From Longimycelium tulufanense (GTDB taxonomy: Bacteria; Actinomycetota; Actinomycetes; Mycobacteriales; Pseudonocardiaceae): a DNA stretch of 64,000 nucleotides. Every line of letters begins with the position of its first letter. The first letter of the stretch is position 1. Positions 43,668-53,546 of the stretch are shown here, piece after piece. Under the pieces are notes generated by a model that was given only the letters and a program-made list of their open reading frames with translations, had not been told where the DNA came from and searched no databases. The stretch spans positions 1 through 64,000 of the forward strand of contig NZ_BMMK01000013.1 of the NCBI RefSeq assembly GCF_014645795.1. Direction: 5' to 3'. Position numbers and translations under genes: made by a program.

Positions 43668-44330
43668 TTAGTCCTTGAGGCGATATCCCATGTTGCGCAG
43701 GGTCTCGATCCGGTCGGCGCCGAGCTTGCGGCGAAGTGCCCGCACATAGACATCGACGATGTTGGAGCCGGGGTCGAAGTCGTAACCCCAGACGTGGGAA
43801 AGAATCTGCTCCCGGCTCAGCACCTGGCCGGGATGCCGGAGAAAGAGTTCCAGCAGCGCGAACTCGCGTGCCGTCAGATCGACCGTGCGGTCGTCCACCC
43901 GTGCGCGGCGGGTGCGGAGGTCCAGGGAGAGCGAGCCGTGCCGGAGCACCGTCAGCTCGGGCGCACGTTCGGCGGACCGCAGCCGGAGCCGCACCCGCGC
44001 CAGCAGTTCCTCGAATCGGAACGGCTTGGTCATGTAGTCGTCCGCGCCGCCCTCCAACCCGGCCACCGTGTCGTGCACCGAATCCCGGGCGGTCAGGATG
44101 ATCACCGGCACCTGCACCCCCGACGAGCGCATGTCCCGCAGTACCGAGAACCCATCCCGGTCGGGCAACCCGAGGTCGAGCACCATCAGGTCGAAATCGC
44201 CGGTGACCACGTACGACAACGCGCTCGCGCCATCGCGGACCACGGTGGTGCCAAACCCGTTGGCCCGCAGACCCTTCTCCACGAACGAGGCGATCCGGTC
44301 CTCGTCCTCCACGATGAGGATGCGCGTCAC
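43668..44330 (-). CDS. OmpR-type response regulator
   Basis: 220 residues with receiver domain (ILIVEDEDRI, phosphoacceptor Asp in DLMVLDLGLPD, Lys in YMTKPF) and a winged-helix output domain (LTAREFALLELFLRHPGQVLSREQIL, then VDVYVRALRRKLG). GTG 44330 overlaps the kinase stop as GTGA. It is the last of three genes: secreted poly-Asp protein, kinase, regulator. Confidence 0.95.
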   Translation of the reverse strand: MTRILIVEDEDRIASFVEKGLRANGFGTTVVRDGASALSYVVTGDFDLMVLDLGLPDRDGFSVLRDMRSSGVQVPVIILTARDSVHDTVAGLEGGADDYMTKPFRFEELLARVRLRLRSAERAPELTVLRHGSLSLDLRTRRARVDDRTVDLTAREFALLELFLRHPGQVLSREQILSHVWGYDFDPGSNIVDVYVRALRRKLGADRIETLRNMGYRLKD

Positions 44331-45841
44331 GGTGTCTCCTCGGTCGGTGCGGAACCCTCGGACCCGACAGGTGGCCACGTAGTCATGGGAATGGTGCGGC
44401 TCACGTCCTCTCCCTCGGGCAGGTCGAGACCGAACGTGGCGCCCTGCCCGGGCGTGGACACCACCCGGACCGAGCCGCGGTGCGCGTCGGCGATGGCCCG
44501 GACGATGGCCAGCCCGAGCCCGGCCCCGCCACGGTCGCCCCGGGCCGCCGAGCCCCGGGCGAACCGCGCGAAGATCTTTTCCACCTCGTCCGGCTGGACG
44601 CCGGGGCCGGTGTCGGTCACCCAGAACGAGACCCGCCCCTCCCGGCGGGCCGAGCCGAGCCGGATCTCGTCGCCCGGCCCGGTGTGCTGCACGGCGTTCT
44701 GCGCGAGCTGGATCACGGCCTGGGTGACCCGCTGCTCGTCCAGCCACACCTCGCCCTCGCCGATCGCCTCCAGCACCCAGCGCCGGTCGCCGAGCGCCCG
44801 CACCTTGGCGTCGATATCGCTGGTCAGCTCGGGGAGGTACACCGGGCCGCGGCGCACGAAGTCGGGCCGCTCGGCCTTGGCCAGCAGCAGCAGGTCCTCG
44901 ACGATGCGGTGCATCCGGTCCAGCTCGTCCGTGCACAGCCGGACGACCTCCGCGCGTTCCTGCGGGTCGTCACCCATCACCTCGAGGTGGCCGCGCACGA
45001 TCGTGATCGGGGTGCGCAGCTCGTGGCCGGCATCGTCGACGAACCGGCGTTGTGCGTTGAACGCCTCCTCCAGCCGGTCCAGCATCGCGTTGAACTGCTC
45101 GGCCAGCGCCGCGATGTCGTCCCGGCCGCGGACCGGGATACGCCTGGTCAGGTCCTGCTCGCTGATCTCGGCGGCGGCCTGCCGCACCGCGCGTACCGGC
45201 GCCAGGATCTCGCCGGCCACCACCCAGGCCACGGCCGCGGCCAGCACCAGGCCGAACAGGCTGACGATCAGCAGCAGCCGCACCGCGCTCTCGGCCGGGG
45301 CGCGGACGCCGTCGACGAAGAAGCCGGTCACGAACCAGGCCGGGGTGAGGCCGGGCTGGTCGGCCGGCGGGAGCGCGCGTACCTTGGCCCACCGTAGGGG
45401 GCCGGCCGGGGTGACGAACTGCCCGGTCGGGGCGGGGTCGTCGGCGATGCGGCGCAGGAGCGCGGTGTCCTGCCGCACGTCGTAGGGCGGGTCGCCCTGC
45501 CGGACGCTGTGCAGGCGGTCCTGCCGCCGCACCAGGCCGAGGTGGATCTCGAACTGCTCCGGGTACTGGCTGCGCAGGTGGGTTTGGACGACCTCGTAGG
45601 GGTCCACCAGCCGTCGGCCGGTGCGGGGGTCCGTGGCCTCGGCGGCGAAGTCGCGGAACTCGCCGACCTCCTGCTCGAGGCCCGCGTTGATCCTGCGGTC
45701 GACGTCGGCGAGCAGGAAGCCCCGGACCAGCAGCACCACGCCCGCGAAGACCACGCACATCACGGCCAGGAGCCAGAGCATGATGCGGGTGCGGGCGGTC
45801 ACGCGACTCCGGCGACGCTCAGTCGTCATCGTCATCGTCAT
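44327..45841 (-). CDS. Sensor histidine kinase of the OmpR-type system
   Basis: 504 residues if started at ATG 45841. Helix 1 lies near residues 20-45, the extracytoplasmic sensor to about 190, and helix 2 precedes a HAMP domain (EILAPVRAVRQAAAEISEQD). The H-box is DDAGHELRTPITIVRGH, the N-box QLAQNAVQH and the G boxes DTGPGV and GGAGLGLAI. Three ATGs (45841, 45835, 45829) lie in a GATGAC repeat that also codes the upstream protein's Asp tail; 45841 has the only ribosome-site-like GGTGGG. The stimulus is unknown. Confidence 0.93.
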   Translation of the reverse strand: MTMTMTTERRRSRVTARTRIMLWLLAVMCVVFAGVVLLVRGFLLADVDRRINAGLEQEVGEFRDFAAEATDPRTGRRLVDPYEVVQTHLRSQYPEQFEIHLGLVRRQDRLHSVRQGDPPYDVRQDTALLRRIADDPAPTGQFVTPAGPLRWAKVRALPPADQPGLTPAWFVTGFFVDGVRAPAESAVRLLLIVSLFGLVLAAAVAWVVAGEILAPVRAVRQAAAEISEQDLTRRIPVRGRDDIAALAEQFNAMLDRLEEAFNAQRRFVDDAGHELRTPITIVRGHLEVMGDDPQERAEVVRLCTDELDRMHRIVEDLLLLAKAERPDFVRRGPVYLPELTSDIDAKVRALGDRRWVLEAIGEGEVWLDEQRVTQAVIQLAQNAVQHTGPGDEIRLGSARREGRVSFWVTDTGPGVQPDEVEKIFARFARGSAARGDRGGAGLGLAIVRAIADAHRGSVRVVSTPGQGATFGLDLPEGEDVSRTIPMTTWPPVGSEGSAPTEETP

Positions 45842-46055
45842 CGTCGCCCACCGGCGGTGGCGGCGGCAGGTTGACCGTCGGGGTGGTCGGCGTCGGGGAG
45901 ACGGGTGTGTACGAGACCCCCACCCGGACCTCCTGGGGCACGCGGGGCGGGTCGACGCGCTCGACGACCGCCTGGCTGACCAGGGCCACGGCAAGCGGGA
46001 GCACCAGCGCGGCCAGGACGACCGCGGCACGCCGCCTCGAGCTCATACCGAACAT
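45819..46055 (-). CDS. Small secreted/anchored protein with a poly-Asp tail
   Basis: About 78 residues: basic start MFGMSSRRR, a hydrophobic segment AAVVLAALVLPLAVALVSQAVV, a Pro/Thr-rich stretch and a C-terminal run of eight Asp. It looks like the small secreted hydrophilic proteins found beside two-component systems in actinomycetes. Its last 23 nt overlap the kinase start region. A cation-sensing or kinase-modulating role is possible but unproven. ATG 46046 is an alternative start. Confidence 0.72.
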   Translation of the reverse strand: MFGMSSRRRAAVVLAALVLPLAVALVSQAVVERVDPPRVPQEVRVGVSYTPVSPTPTTPTVNLPPPPPVGDDDDDDDD

Positions 46056-46192
46056 GCTCACCCCGCCGCCCCAACCCGACGTGAAACGAACATGAGAGCG
46101 TCTTCATCATCGCCCCAGCCACCCGCGCCGTCACGTTGAGCAACCAACAACGCCTGGCTGGGGCACCTTCGATCACGGGTGCTCGGCGCCCG

Positions 46193-47314
46193 TCAGCTCG
46201 GCACAGGCGCTGCCGTCGGCCGTGGAGTTGCCGGCTTTCTCCTGTTCTTCTCCCACCGTCGGTAGTGCCTGCTGACCGGGGCCTCTATGAAGCGATACAT
46301 CGCCTCCGTGACGACGGCGGTCGTGGCGAACGCGAGGAGCAGTGCGGGGATCTCGCCAAGCGTCGGAAATGCCCAGTCCAGGACCGGGTACAGCGCCATC
46401 TGGTGAAGCAGATAGAGGCAGTAGGTGCGGGCGGCGAAGATCGAGGTCGCGCGATGACGTGCGATACGGCCACTCGCGTTCAGCAACACCAAGACGAGAA
46501 GCACGGCTATGAACAGGGTGCGGGGACGTGCGTCACCGATAGCAACGTAGCGGCCGATCATGTCGGCGCGGACGAACAGGAGGAAATGGATGGAGCCCAG
46601 CAGGGCGGCGGCCCAACCTGGGACCCGTCCGGTCCATGCCAGCATGATGACCTGTCCGATGAACAACATCGGCATGTACGCGGCTATGACCCCGATCCAC
46701 AGATGGGTCGAGCCCTCGAGGTCCCAGACCAGGGACAGCACAACCGAGGACAACGTTGCGCCGACTGCGGGCACGATCCAGGGCCACCTTCGAAGGACGG
46801 GGATCATCAGCGCAACGAAAGTGTAGAAGCTGATCTGGACAACCAGCGTCCAGGTGGGCCCGATCAGGATCACGTGCGGCGACAGGAAGAACTCGATCAA
46901 CGTCATGTTTCCGAGCAGGTCGCCGAAGCTGGCCGGTCCGCGCCCCGATCCCGGGTTGAGCAGTCCGGTGTTGACCAGCAGCAAGGCGAGCAGGAGCGCG
47001 ACCCACAACGCCGGTAGCAGACGCACGGCGCGTCGTGTCCCGAACTGTCCCGGTGCCTCCTTGCTGGCGGCCTGTGTGATGACCAGGCCACTGATGACGA
47101 GGAAAAGGGAGAGCCCGAAAGCCTCGAAGTGATCGATCAGATGCAATGACTCGACGATTGAGGTATTCAGGACCATCGCGAGTGACCACTCGTACCCACG
47201 TGCCTGATACCAGTAGGCCAGATGCGTGTACACGACCGCCACGGCGCCGATCATCCGCAGCAGCGGGACACCAGGCACATACGACCTCTCCCGGCCCGTA
47301 GCCCCTGCCATCAT
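46193..47314 (-). CDS. Acyltransferase-3 family membrane protein (second copy)
   Basis: 373 residues with about ten helices. The first helix begins LLRMIGAVAVVYTHLAYW, where the family has a catalytic His, and the central part has SLFLVISGLVITQAA and PTWTLVVQISFYTFVALM, both typical of OatA/NodX-like O-acyltransferases. It probably moves acyl groups onto extracytoplasmic sugars. Its ATG overlaps the stop of the preceding paralogue. The two share the fold but little detail, so they likely differ in acceptor or position. Confidence 0.88.
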   Translation of the reverse strand: MMAGATGRERSYVPGVPLLRMIGAVAVVYTHLAYWYQARGYEWSLAMVLNTSIVESLHLIDHFEAFGLSLFLVISGLVITQAASKEAPGQFGTRRAVRLLPALWVALLLALLLVNTGLLNPGSGRGPASFGDLLGNMTLIEFFLSPHVILIGPTWTLVVQISFYTFVALMIPVLRRWPWIVPAVGATLSSVVLSLVWDLEGSTHLWIGVIAAYMPMLFIGQVIMLAWTGRVPGWAAALLGSIHFLLFVRADMIGRYVAIGDARPRTLFIAVLLVLVLLNASGRIARHRATSIFAARTYCLYLLHQMALYPVLDWAFPTLGEIPALLLAFATTAVVTEAMYRFIEAPVSRHYRRWEKNRRKPATPRPTAAPVPS

Positions 47315-48429
47315 GACCGCACCATGCCCTCGTTCAGCGGGTTGTCACCCCGGGCGTTCTGGGTACCTCGATACTGCTTGGCGAGTCGACGTGCGAGGAA
47401 AGGTGCGGGACGCTCGACAAAGCGATAGCTGATCTCGGCTGCGGAGAACGTTGCCGCCAGCGCAAGCACGGCCACGACGCTTAACGGGAGATGCGGGTGC
47501 AGAAAATCGAACGCGAGCCAACCGACCGCTCCCTGCAGGAACACCAACCCATATGCGCGATCGGCAAGCCAGATCATTGGGCGGGGCGAGATCCGTCCGG
47601 CCGACCAGCGGATCGCTAACGCGAAACCGACAACCGCATAGAGCGTGGCCAGCGCATACCACCAGCCATTCAGTTCCTGATACTCACGTTCGGCCCACGC
47701 CAGGGTTGCCCAAGACGCGCCGCACAACAGCGCCCCTGCCCATCTGGGGACACGTGTGTAGTGCACTGACCAGATGAGCTGCCCGATGAGTGGTATCACC
47801 AGGAAAACGACCAGTAGGCCCACCTCCCGGTACAGCCCACTCGCTTCCCTTGCAGTGGCGACTACCGCCGCAACTAGCGCAAGCTGAACCAGAATGGCTA
47901 GCCAGGTGAGGCTCCGTAGGAGATGAGAGATCGCTGCCGTGCAAAGCACGAACAGCATCTCGACCAATGCGATCCAGGTCAGCTCGAGCAAGAGCACGGG
48001 AGAAATATGGAGATGTGCCAGAAAACCTATGTTGGCCAGCCAGTCGGAAACCCCGACGTCGATATCCCGCGGCTGAGACAGAAGTGAGGATTCAACCTGC
48101 GTCAACACCGCAGCAACCGTTACCGCAAGAAGGAATGGCGGATATACGACGAATAATCGACCGATCACAAGCCGGGTGCCGTGTATGGCCGCTTCCGAGA
48201 CTTGGTAGCCACTGGTGACCAACAACAGTGCCAGGCCGAGAAAGCCGAAGTCCTCGCCGATACCCAGAGGCTGGTTGACCCACTTCCGGACGAACGACAC
48301 GAGCCGAAACTCTTCGTCGAGTTCATCCGGTCGTAGCGCGACGACATAGCTGTAGAGCACGAGGAGAACGCCGACCCCGCGTGCCGCGTCAAGCGGCAGC
48401 GTAGCCCGCGAGGACATCGTGCGCCTCAT
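47311..48429 (-). CDS. Acyltransferase-3 family membrane protein (first copy)
   Basis: 372 residues with about ten helices. The family start LDAARGVGVLLVLYSYVVA has Tyr where the catalytic His of the second copy sits (TH in YTHLAYW), so activity is less certain. FGFLGLALLLVTSGYQVSEAA matches the second conserved block. It overlaps the stop of the giant glycosyltransferase gene by ATGA. Confidence 0.82.
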   Translation of the reverse strand: MRRTMSSRATLPLDAARGVGVLLVLYSYVVALRPDELDEEFRLVSFVRKWVNQPLGIGEDFGFLGLALLLVTSGYQVSEAAIHGTRLVIGRLFVVYPPFLLAVTVAAVLTQVESSLLSQPRDIDVGVSDWLANIGFLAHLHISPVLLLELTWIALVEMLFVLCTAAISHLLRSLTWLAILVQLALVAAVVATAREASGLYREVGLLVVFLVIPLIGQLIWSVHYTRVPRWAGALLCGASWATLAWAEREYQELNGWWYALATLYAVVGFALAIRWSAGRISPRPMIWLADRAYGLVFLQGAVGWLAFDFLHPHLPLSVVAVLALAATFSAAEISYRFVERPAPFLARRLAKQYRGTQNARGDNPLNEGMVRS

Positions 48430-51400
48430 GTTGTCTTAGGGGACAACCAAAGCGTGAGGAAGCCGCTTGTAGCGGCGCGGGCAGCAGCGATGGTCGCCTC
48501 GACCTCGGCAAGCTCACTGCCGTCCACGCCACGGACCACATAGCCAAGATGCCGGTAATCGGTCAGGACATCCACTGGATCGTCCCCCAGTTCCTCGATG
48601 GCACCCGGGCAGAACTCGCAGACGATGTGGGGACGGTCACGGCGCAACACTGTTGCCAGGCCCGTCAAGGCCCGATGGTCTCGTCCTTGTAGATCGACCT
48701 TCACCAGGCTGACCCTCGTGTCCTGCAGTTCAGGTACGTCATCGAGTCGGATCGCTGGTACCTCGACACCATCTCCGTTTGGAACCACCCGGAAATCTCC
48801 ACTGTTCTGCTCTTCCGGATGGGTGAGACGAACCACCCCCTCACTGTCCCAGGCGGCCGCCCGAACAAGCGTCACCCTGTCCCGCAAATGCGACGGCAGG
48901 TTCACGTCGAGGTTGCGGCGTAGTAGCTCCGCGGTATCCGGGTTGGCCTCCACCGTGACTACCCGGGACAGATCGCGGTCACGGAACAGCCGTAGCGTGT
49001 GGTACCCGACGTGCGCGCCGACGTCGAGGAACGTTCCACCGTCCTCGATTAGCCCAGCCATCAGTTCTGCCTCGTCGGTCTCCCACGAACGGTGGTACTC
49101 CAGCCAGGGCAAGATGACCTCGTCATCGGCCGGCAGCAGCAAGGCGCCTGCATCGGTGACGACTACCGCTGAGCCGCTGGGCATCGGCGTGTGGCGCAAC
49201 GCCGCGTTCTGGTGCAGCACGGCGAGGTCCTGTCCCAACCGGGCCAACTCCAGCTTCTCCTGATCGGCGCGCTGATCCCGGTCGACGAACATCTCGAACG
49301 TCCGCTTCGCCTCGGCGTCGACTTGGTCCTGCAACGCCGCGACCCGCCTGAGCACGTCATCGCGGACGGAAAGTTCCCGGCGCACTTCCGAGGTGTCCCT
49401 CTCCAACCGCCGCAGCGTGCGCTCGTAGTCAGGGGCTTGGCGCCGCAGGTGCGTCACGAGACGTTCCAGGTTGGCCAAACGTTGCTCGAGGGACTCACGT
49501 ACGGTTCGCTCAGCCTCGGTTGCCGCGATTCGCTCCGCATCCGCCACGGCGAACCGGTCGACGAGCTGTCGCACGGTGCTCTCCACGCCGTCCGTCAGTC
49601 GACCGAGCACCTTGCGCTGGTGTACGTCATAGTGGTCCAGCACCCGAAGGACGGCCTTGCGCAGAGCCGGCGCCAGCGGAACGCGTGACGGACTGCTCGT
49701 ATCAGCGCGCCAACGCAGTGCCTCCCGCGCCGATCGCAACGGGCTCAACGGGTCGGGCGGAGGTGGGGGAACCGCTGCCGGGCGTCGGCGTGCCTGCCAT
49801 GTCCGATGGGCCTGTTCGAGTTCACGTCGCACCCACTTGGCTGCGACGTCCATACTCCGTGCCCGAAGGATGTGCTCTCGGGCTGCACGCCCTCGCCGTT
49901 CCGCCTCCGCCGGGTTATCCGCAACCTCGCGCATGGCCTGCGCCGCAAGCACAAGATCGGGTTCCGCCCACACGGCAGTCGGGGGGTAGGGGTGGCAGCC
50001 GTCACCAACCGGCACGAGCCGGTAGGGAACCGGCCAACCGGTATTGAAGTCAAGGAACTCGGTCGTACTGGAGTAATCGGTGGCAATGACCGCGAGTCCG
50101 CGGGCCATCGCCTCGGCCACCGTCAGTCCGAAGCCCTCACTCCGATGCAGTGACACATAGCAGTGGCTGTTCGAGTACAACTCGTTCAACTCAGCCACGG
50201 ACAGGTAGCGTTCAATCAGCTCGATCCGACTGTCTTCCGCCACCGTCACCCGTAGCCGTTCCCGATTCTCCGGGTTCCGGTCCCCGTTGATGGCCTTGAT
50301 AACGAGACGGACATCCTCCCGATCCGGAAACGCCTGCCGGAACGCCTCCACCACACCCCAAGGGTTCTTACGCTCGGCAACGCTGTTGAAGTCGAACGCG
50401 AACAGGAACTGGAACGGTCGGTCCTGTTCCCACAAAGAGCAGGCGCGTCCTCCCGGATCCCTTACCGGGACAGGAATCGTCTTCACCGGCTTGTCGGTGT
50501 GCCGAGCGAACGCATCCCGACAGAAGTCGCTGATGGTCCAGATCTCGTCCAGGAAATCAAACGCCTCCTGTTGCCAGGACGGAAAGTCTTCCAGTTCCCA
50601 AGCCCACAGGCCGATCCGGTACCGGTCGTGCGCGACCTCCGGGTGCGTGCTCACCATGTGGACGGTTTGGTCCGCGTTCACGCACAGCAGGCTGATTGGA
50701 TATTTCGGACGACCGATCGTCTCCGGCGTCGGCAACGCGGTACGGTTGGGCACCGATCTTTCCTCGACCACCGAGGTCACCGGTACTCCTGCCAGCGCGA
50801 CCGCATCGTGCACTATCCGTCCCATCTCACCGACCCCCAACTCTGCGGTGAGATAACCGAGAACGTTGACACCGAACTCGCCCGTCGGCGCGCGGGGTGG
50901 TTCCGGTTCCTTCGGAAGAGCCCATCGGGCCATAGCCCCTTCGGCCACTCCAGAACTACGGCACCAGGCACGGAATCCCTTGGCCTCCGGGCCCAACGGG
51001 CGGGGGAAGGCTCCCTGAAGGTCAGAGCGGCTGGCCCACACCGCCATTGCCCACCGGTGCGTTCCCACTGCGGCCTGCTGCTCGTCCGCTGGTGAGGTGA
51101 GCCATTCGCAGAACGCGCGGCCACCATCCGCACCGAACGGGTGAGCCGGGATCTCGGCCGGTTTGCCCGCGGCCAGCCGGCGCTCCGCACTGATCCAACC
51201 GGATCGGAACACGCGGCGCATCATCTGTGTGAGCCGGGTGCCGTCCGGGAGCTTGTTGAACCGGTACGGTACAGACTCCAGGGACTCGCCGTAGCCGGCA
51301 GTCAGTAGCGCAGCTCGGTACTCATCACACAACCGACGCAGGTCCGGGTTTTCCGACAGCACCGTTCGAGGCCTTCGTGCCCAGTGATGAGTGAGCAACC

Positions 51401-52172
51401 ACGGCTTCTCCGGTCGGTATCCACTGAAGTGGAAGAACTTCAGTATTGCCGAGCCGGCACGCACCACGCCATCGGCGTCGATGCTGATCGGTCGCTGATA
51501 CACGTTCCAGTAGGCAACGTTGAGACCGGGGTCCCGCATCACGTAGTGCGGGAAAAGCGCCGGGACATTGTCCACCCAGCGCTGGTCGGTGAAGAGCTGC
51601 TGCTCGGGTGCCACGATCGCGTCATGACGCAGCCGTTCGGCCCAGAAGTCCAGGAAGCCCTCGGAGCCCGGCCCCACCGCAACGAAGCCGAGGTTGAAGA
51701 TGCCCGAAGCCATGATCGCGGCCTCGTCCGGATCCTTTCCGTCGCGCGGAAGAGGTTCGAGGAGGTGCGGGGTGAGGACGATCGAGTGCTCGCTGGCCAA
51801 CTCGGCGATCTCGGGAAACGGTGCGAAAACCTGGATGTCGGGATCCAGATACGTCACCGTGTGCGCATCTTGTCGCAGACGGCGCAACAGGAACGGCTTC
51901 ACCGCGGTCGCCAGTTCAGTCACCGTGTAGGAGGTCGCCATCCGCAGATATTCGTCGCGCTCGATACCGAACCAGTCCGGACCGACCACGAGGTAGCCGC
52001 CGTCCTCGGCGATGCCCTCGTCACCGTCGACAACTGCGATCACGAAACGGTGGTTGGGGTGCTGTTCCAGATAGGAACAGGCAAGAACATGGGCCGCCGG
52101 CAGGTAATTCTTGGCGACGACGGTGCACGCGACGTTCGGGCCCAGCACGGCCTCGCGGAACGGGTCAGGCAT
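48426..52172 (-). CDS. Trifunctional glycosyltransferase-glycosyltransferase-FkbM methyltransferase
   Basis: 1248 residues, cytoplasmic. Residues about 14-290 are a GT-A sugar-nucleotide transferase with the DxD motif YLDPDIQVF (108-116) and the DPGLNVAYWNVYQR block (214-227). Residues 430-790 are a GT-B, GT4-type enzyme with the E-x7-E motif SEGFGLTVAE (Glu679, Glu687). Residues about 850-990 form a coiled coil. Residues 1040-1190 are an FkbM methyltransferase (FLDVGAHVGYHTLRLF, then VVTVEANP). ATG 52172 overlaps the upstream stop by 8 nt. Two sugars and a methyl group could be added by one polypeptide, presumably to a lipid-linked or peptide acceptor. Confidence 0.88.
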   Translation of the reverse strand: MPDPFREAVLGPNVACTVVAKNYLPAAHVLACSYLEQHPNHRFVIAVVDGDEGIAEDGGYLVVGPDWFGIERDEYLRMATSYTVTELATAVKPFLLRRLRQDAHTVTYLDPDIQVFAPFPEIAELASEHSIVLTPHLLEPLPRDGKDPDEAAIMASGIFNLGFVAVGPGSEGFLDFWAERLRHDAIVAPEQQLFTDQRWVDNVPALFPHYVMRDPGLNVAYWNVYQRPISIDADGVVRAGSAILKFFHFSGYRPEKPWLLTHHWARRPRTVLSENPDLRRLCDEYRAALLTAGYGESLESVPYRFNKLPDGTRLTQMMRRVFRSGWISAERRLAAGKPAEIPAHPFGADGGRAFCEWLTSPADEQQAAVGTHRWAMAVWASRSDLQGAFPRPLGPEAKGFRAWCRSSGVAEGAMARWALPKEPEPPRAPTGEFGVNVLGYLTAELGVGEMGRIVHDAVALAGVPVTSVVEERSVPNRTALPTPETIGRPKYPISLLCVNADQTVHMVSTHPEVAHDRYRIGLWAWELEDFPSWQQEAFDFLDEIWTISDFCRDAFARHTDKPVKTIPVPVRDPGGRACSLWEQDRPFQFLFAFDFNSVAERKNPWGVVEAFRQAFPDREDVRLVIKAINGDRNPENRERLRVTVAEDSRIELIERYLSVAELNELYSNSHCYVSLHRSEGFGLTVAEAMARGLAVIATDYSSTTEFLDFNTGWPVPYRLVPVGDGCHPYPPTAVWAEPDLVLAAQAMREVADNPAEAERRGRAAREHILRARSMDVAAKWVRRELEQAHRTWQARRRPAAVPPPPPDPLSPLRSAREALRWRADTSSPSRVPLAPALRKAVLRVLDHYDVHQRKVLGRLTDGVESTVRQLVDRFAVADAERIAATEAERTVRESLEQRLANLERLVTHLRRQAPDYERTLRRLERDTSEVRRELSVRDDVLRRVAALQDQVDAEAKRTFEMFVDRDQRADQEKLELARLGQDLAVLHQNAALRHTPMPSGSAVVVTDAGALLLPADDEVILPWLEYHRSWETDEAELMAGLIEDGGTFLDVGAHVGYHTLRLFRDRDLSRVVTVEANPDTAELLRRNLDVNLPSHLRDRVTLVRAAAWDSEGVVRLTHPEEQNSGDFRVVPNGDGVEVPAIRLDDVPELQDTRVSLVKVDLQGRDHRALTGLATVLRRDRPHIVCEFCPGAIEELGDDPVDVLTDYRHLGYVVRGVDGSELAEVEATIAAARAATSGFLTLWLSPKTT

Positions 52173-53313
52173 TGGCCGAGAGAACTTCCAGTTGCTTCTT
52201 GATGACCTTGTCGAACGAGTTCCGAACCGCGTTGGGGTCGGTATTCGCGGACTGGCTGCGCACCTCCACGCGAACCACCACGTTGTCGTGCCGGTAGTGG
52301 GCGCGAATCGCGGCGCGCGTCTTGTCCTTCGGCGCGAGCTCGTCGGCGACGACACCCGCGGGCACCGCCTTGTACTCGCTGAACGCGTACTTGAGCTGTA
52401 GCTTGCCTAACTCGGTCACTGCAAGGTCGGCACTGTCACTGCCGTCCAGCTGTGCAACGAAGATCGTGATGCGTGTGCCATCCATCGTGGTGACACCGAC
52501 ACGGGACCGACCCGCACCACCCTCGTTATACAGCTTCACCTCTTCCTGCGTGAGGAACTTGGCAGCCTTGACGTCGTCGAACGTCTTGATTCTGTCGTGG
52601 TTTTCCTGCTCTCCACCCAGGTCGGCAATTCGCAGGATGTCACCGGGCTTCCGGTCCTGACTCGGCTTGTTCTGCGCCGCGGTCGTCTGTTGGGCAGCCG
52701 GGGTGGAACTCGCCTCGCGACCGCTTCCCCAGAGCCACCAGGCACCGGCGCTCAACCCGGCGAGCACGGCTACGATGCCGACGACAGCGCCGATCTTCTT
52801 GCCTTTACCGCCGCTCCCGCTCACCTCGAACACCTCCGGCCCCTGGCGAACCCAACCGGCACCCTGTTGCGGTGGCCATTCCTGCTCGGCCCACGGCGGG
52901 GACACGTCCTGGGCCCGTTGCCAGCCGGGATTCGCCTGGCCCGGGGCAGGTGGCGGTGGTGTTGGCGTGGTGAAGCCTGGCGGCGGTGTGGGGGTGGGCT
53001 GCTGGGTCATCCACTGTCCGCTGACGACCTGTGTCCGCTCTGACGACGCACCAGGAACCACCTGGGTGGCGTCGGCAGAGCCCTCGGCCTGCGGCGGACT
53101 TGTAGGTGTCGCTGCGGGTACCGGTGAGATCACAGCGGTGGTCTCGTTCGCTCCCTCACCACCGGGCCGGCTGTCGGCCGTCGGTGGTGTCGAGGTCTCG
53201 GACCGTGCCGCCGTGCTCAGGATGTCGTCCCGGCGCCGGTTGTACTCGTCGGCCGTGATCTGGCCGCTACCGAACGCCTGGTCGAGCTGCCGGAGCTCGT
53301 CCTGCCAAGCCAA
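52165..53313 (-). CDS. Membrane protein with SHOCT-like N-terminus and TQVV repeats, copy B
   Basis: 382 residues, started at TTG 53313 because this aligns with the paralogue's start (LAWQDELRQLD versus TWHDELRRLD) and is preceded by GGAGGGAAGGGGGA. A SHOCT-like helix pair (residues 1-32) is followed by a disordered Pro/Thr/Gln region with TQVV at 83-86 and 94-97, a conserved RQGPEVFE (156-163), one membrane helix (172-195) and an extracytoplasmic domain of about 185 residues. Its stop overlaps the giant enzyme's start. No known function. Confidence 0.8.
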   Translation of the reverse strand: MAWQDELRQLDQAFGSGQITADEYNRRRDDILSTAARSETSTPPTADSRPGGEGANETTAVISPVPAATPTSPPQAEGSADATQVVPGASSERTQVVSGQWMTQQPTPTPPPGFTTPTPPPPAPGQANPGWQRAQDVSPPWAEQEWPPQQGAGWVRQGPEVFEVSGSGGKGKKIGAVVGIVAVLAGLSAGAWWLWGSGREASSTPAAQQTTAAQNKPSQDRKPGDILRIADLGGEQENHDRIKTFDDVKAAKFLTQEEVKLYNEGGAGRSRVGVTTMDGTRITIFVAQLDGSDSADLAVTELGKLQLKYAFSEYKAVPAGVVADELAPKDKTRAAIRAHYRHDNVVVRVEVRSQSANTDPNAVRNSFDKVIKKQLEVLSANA

Positions 53314-53546
53314 CCCCGGCTCCCCCTTCCCTCCTGCGCGGTTACGCGGCCCATTGTGTACGCCCACCGAAAGTGTCACTCATCCACCACCCGGCTCGTG
53401 ACCTGCACCAAGGTCGCTACTGACAGCGCAGGAGCGGCCGGGCTGGACGCGAACACTTCACCAAGAAGTGGCCGAGCCGTGACAGTGCCCGGTGAACCTA
53501 TCCGAGTCCGGCAGCCGAAGCCAGACGGCCGGAACCGGTGGTGAAC

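Noticed and set aside
43338-45485. A 715-codon plus-strand frame over the antiporter end, response regulator and kinase
   Set aside because: It runs antisense through two clear genes and has no recognisable protein features.
53454-53470. CACTTC-ACCAA-GAAGTG inverted repeat between the two TQVV genes as a terminator
   Set aside because: The 6-bp stem is too short and has no T-run; it might be an operator, but nothing supports that.
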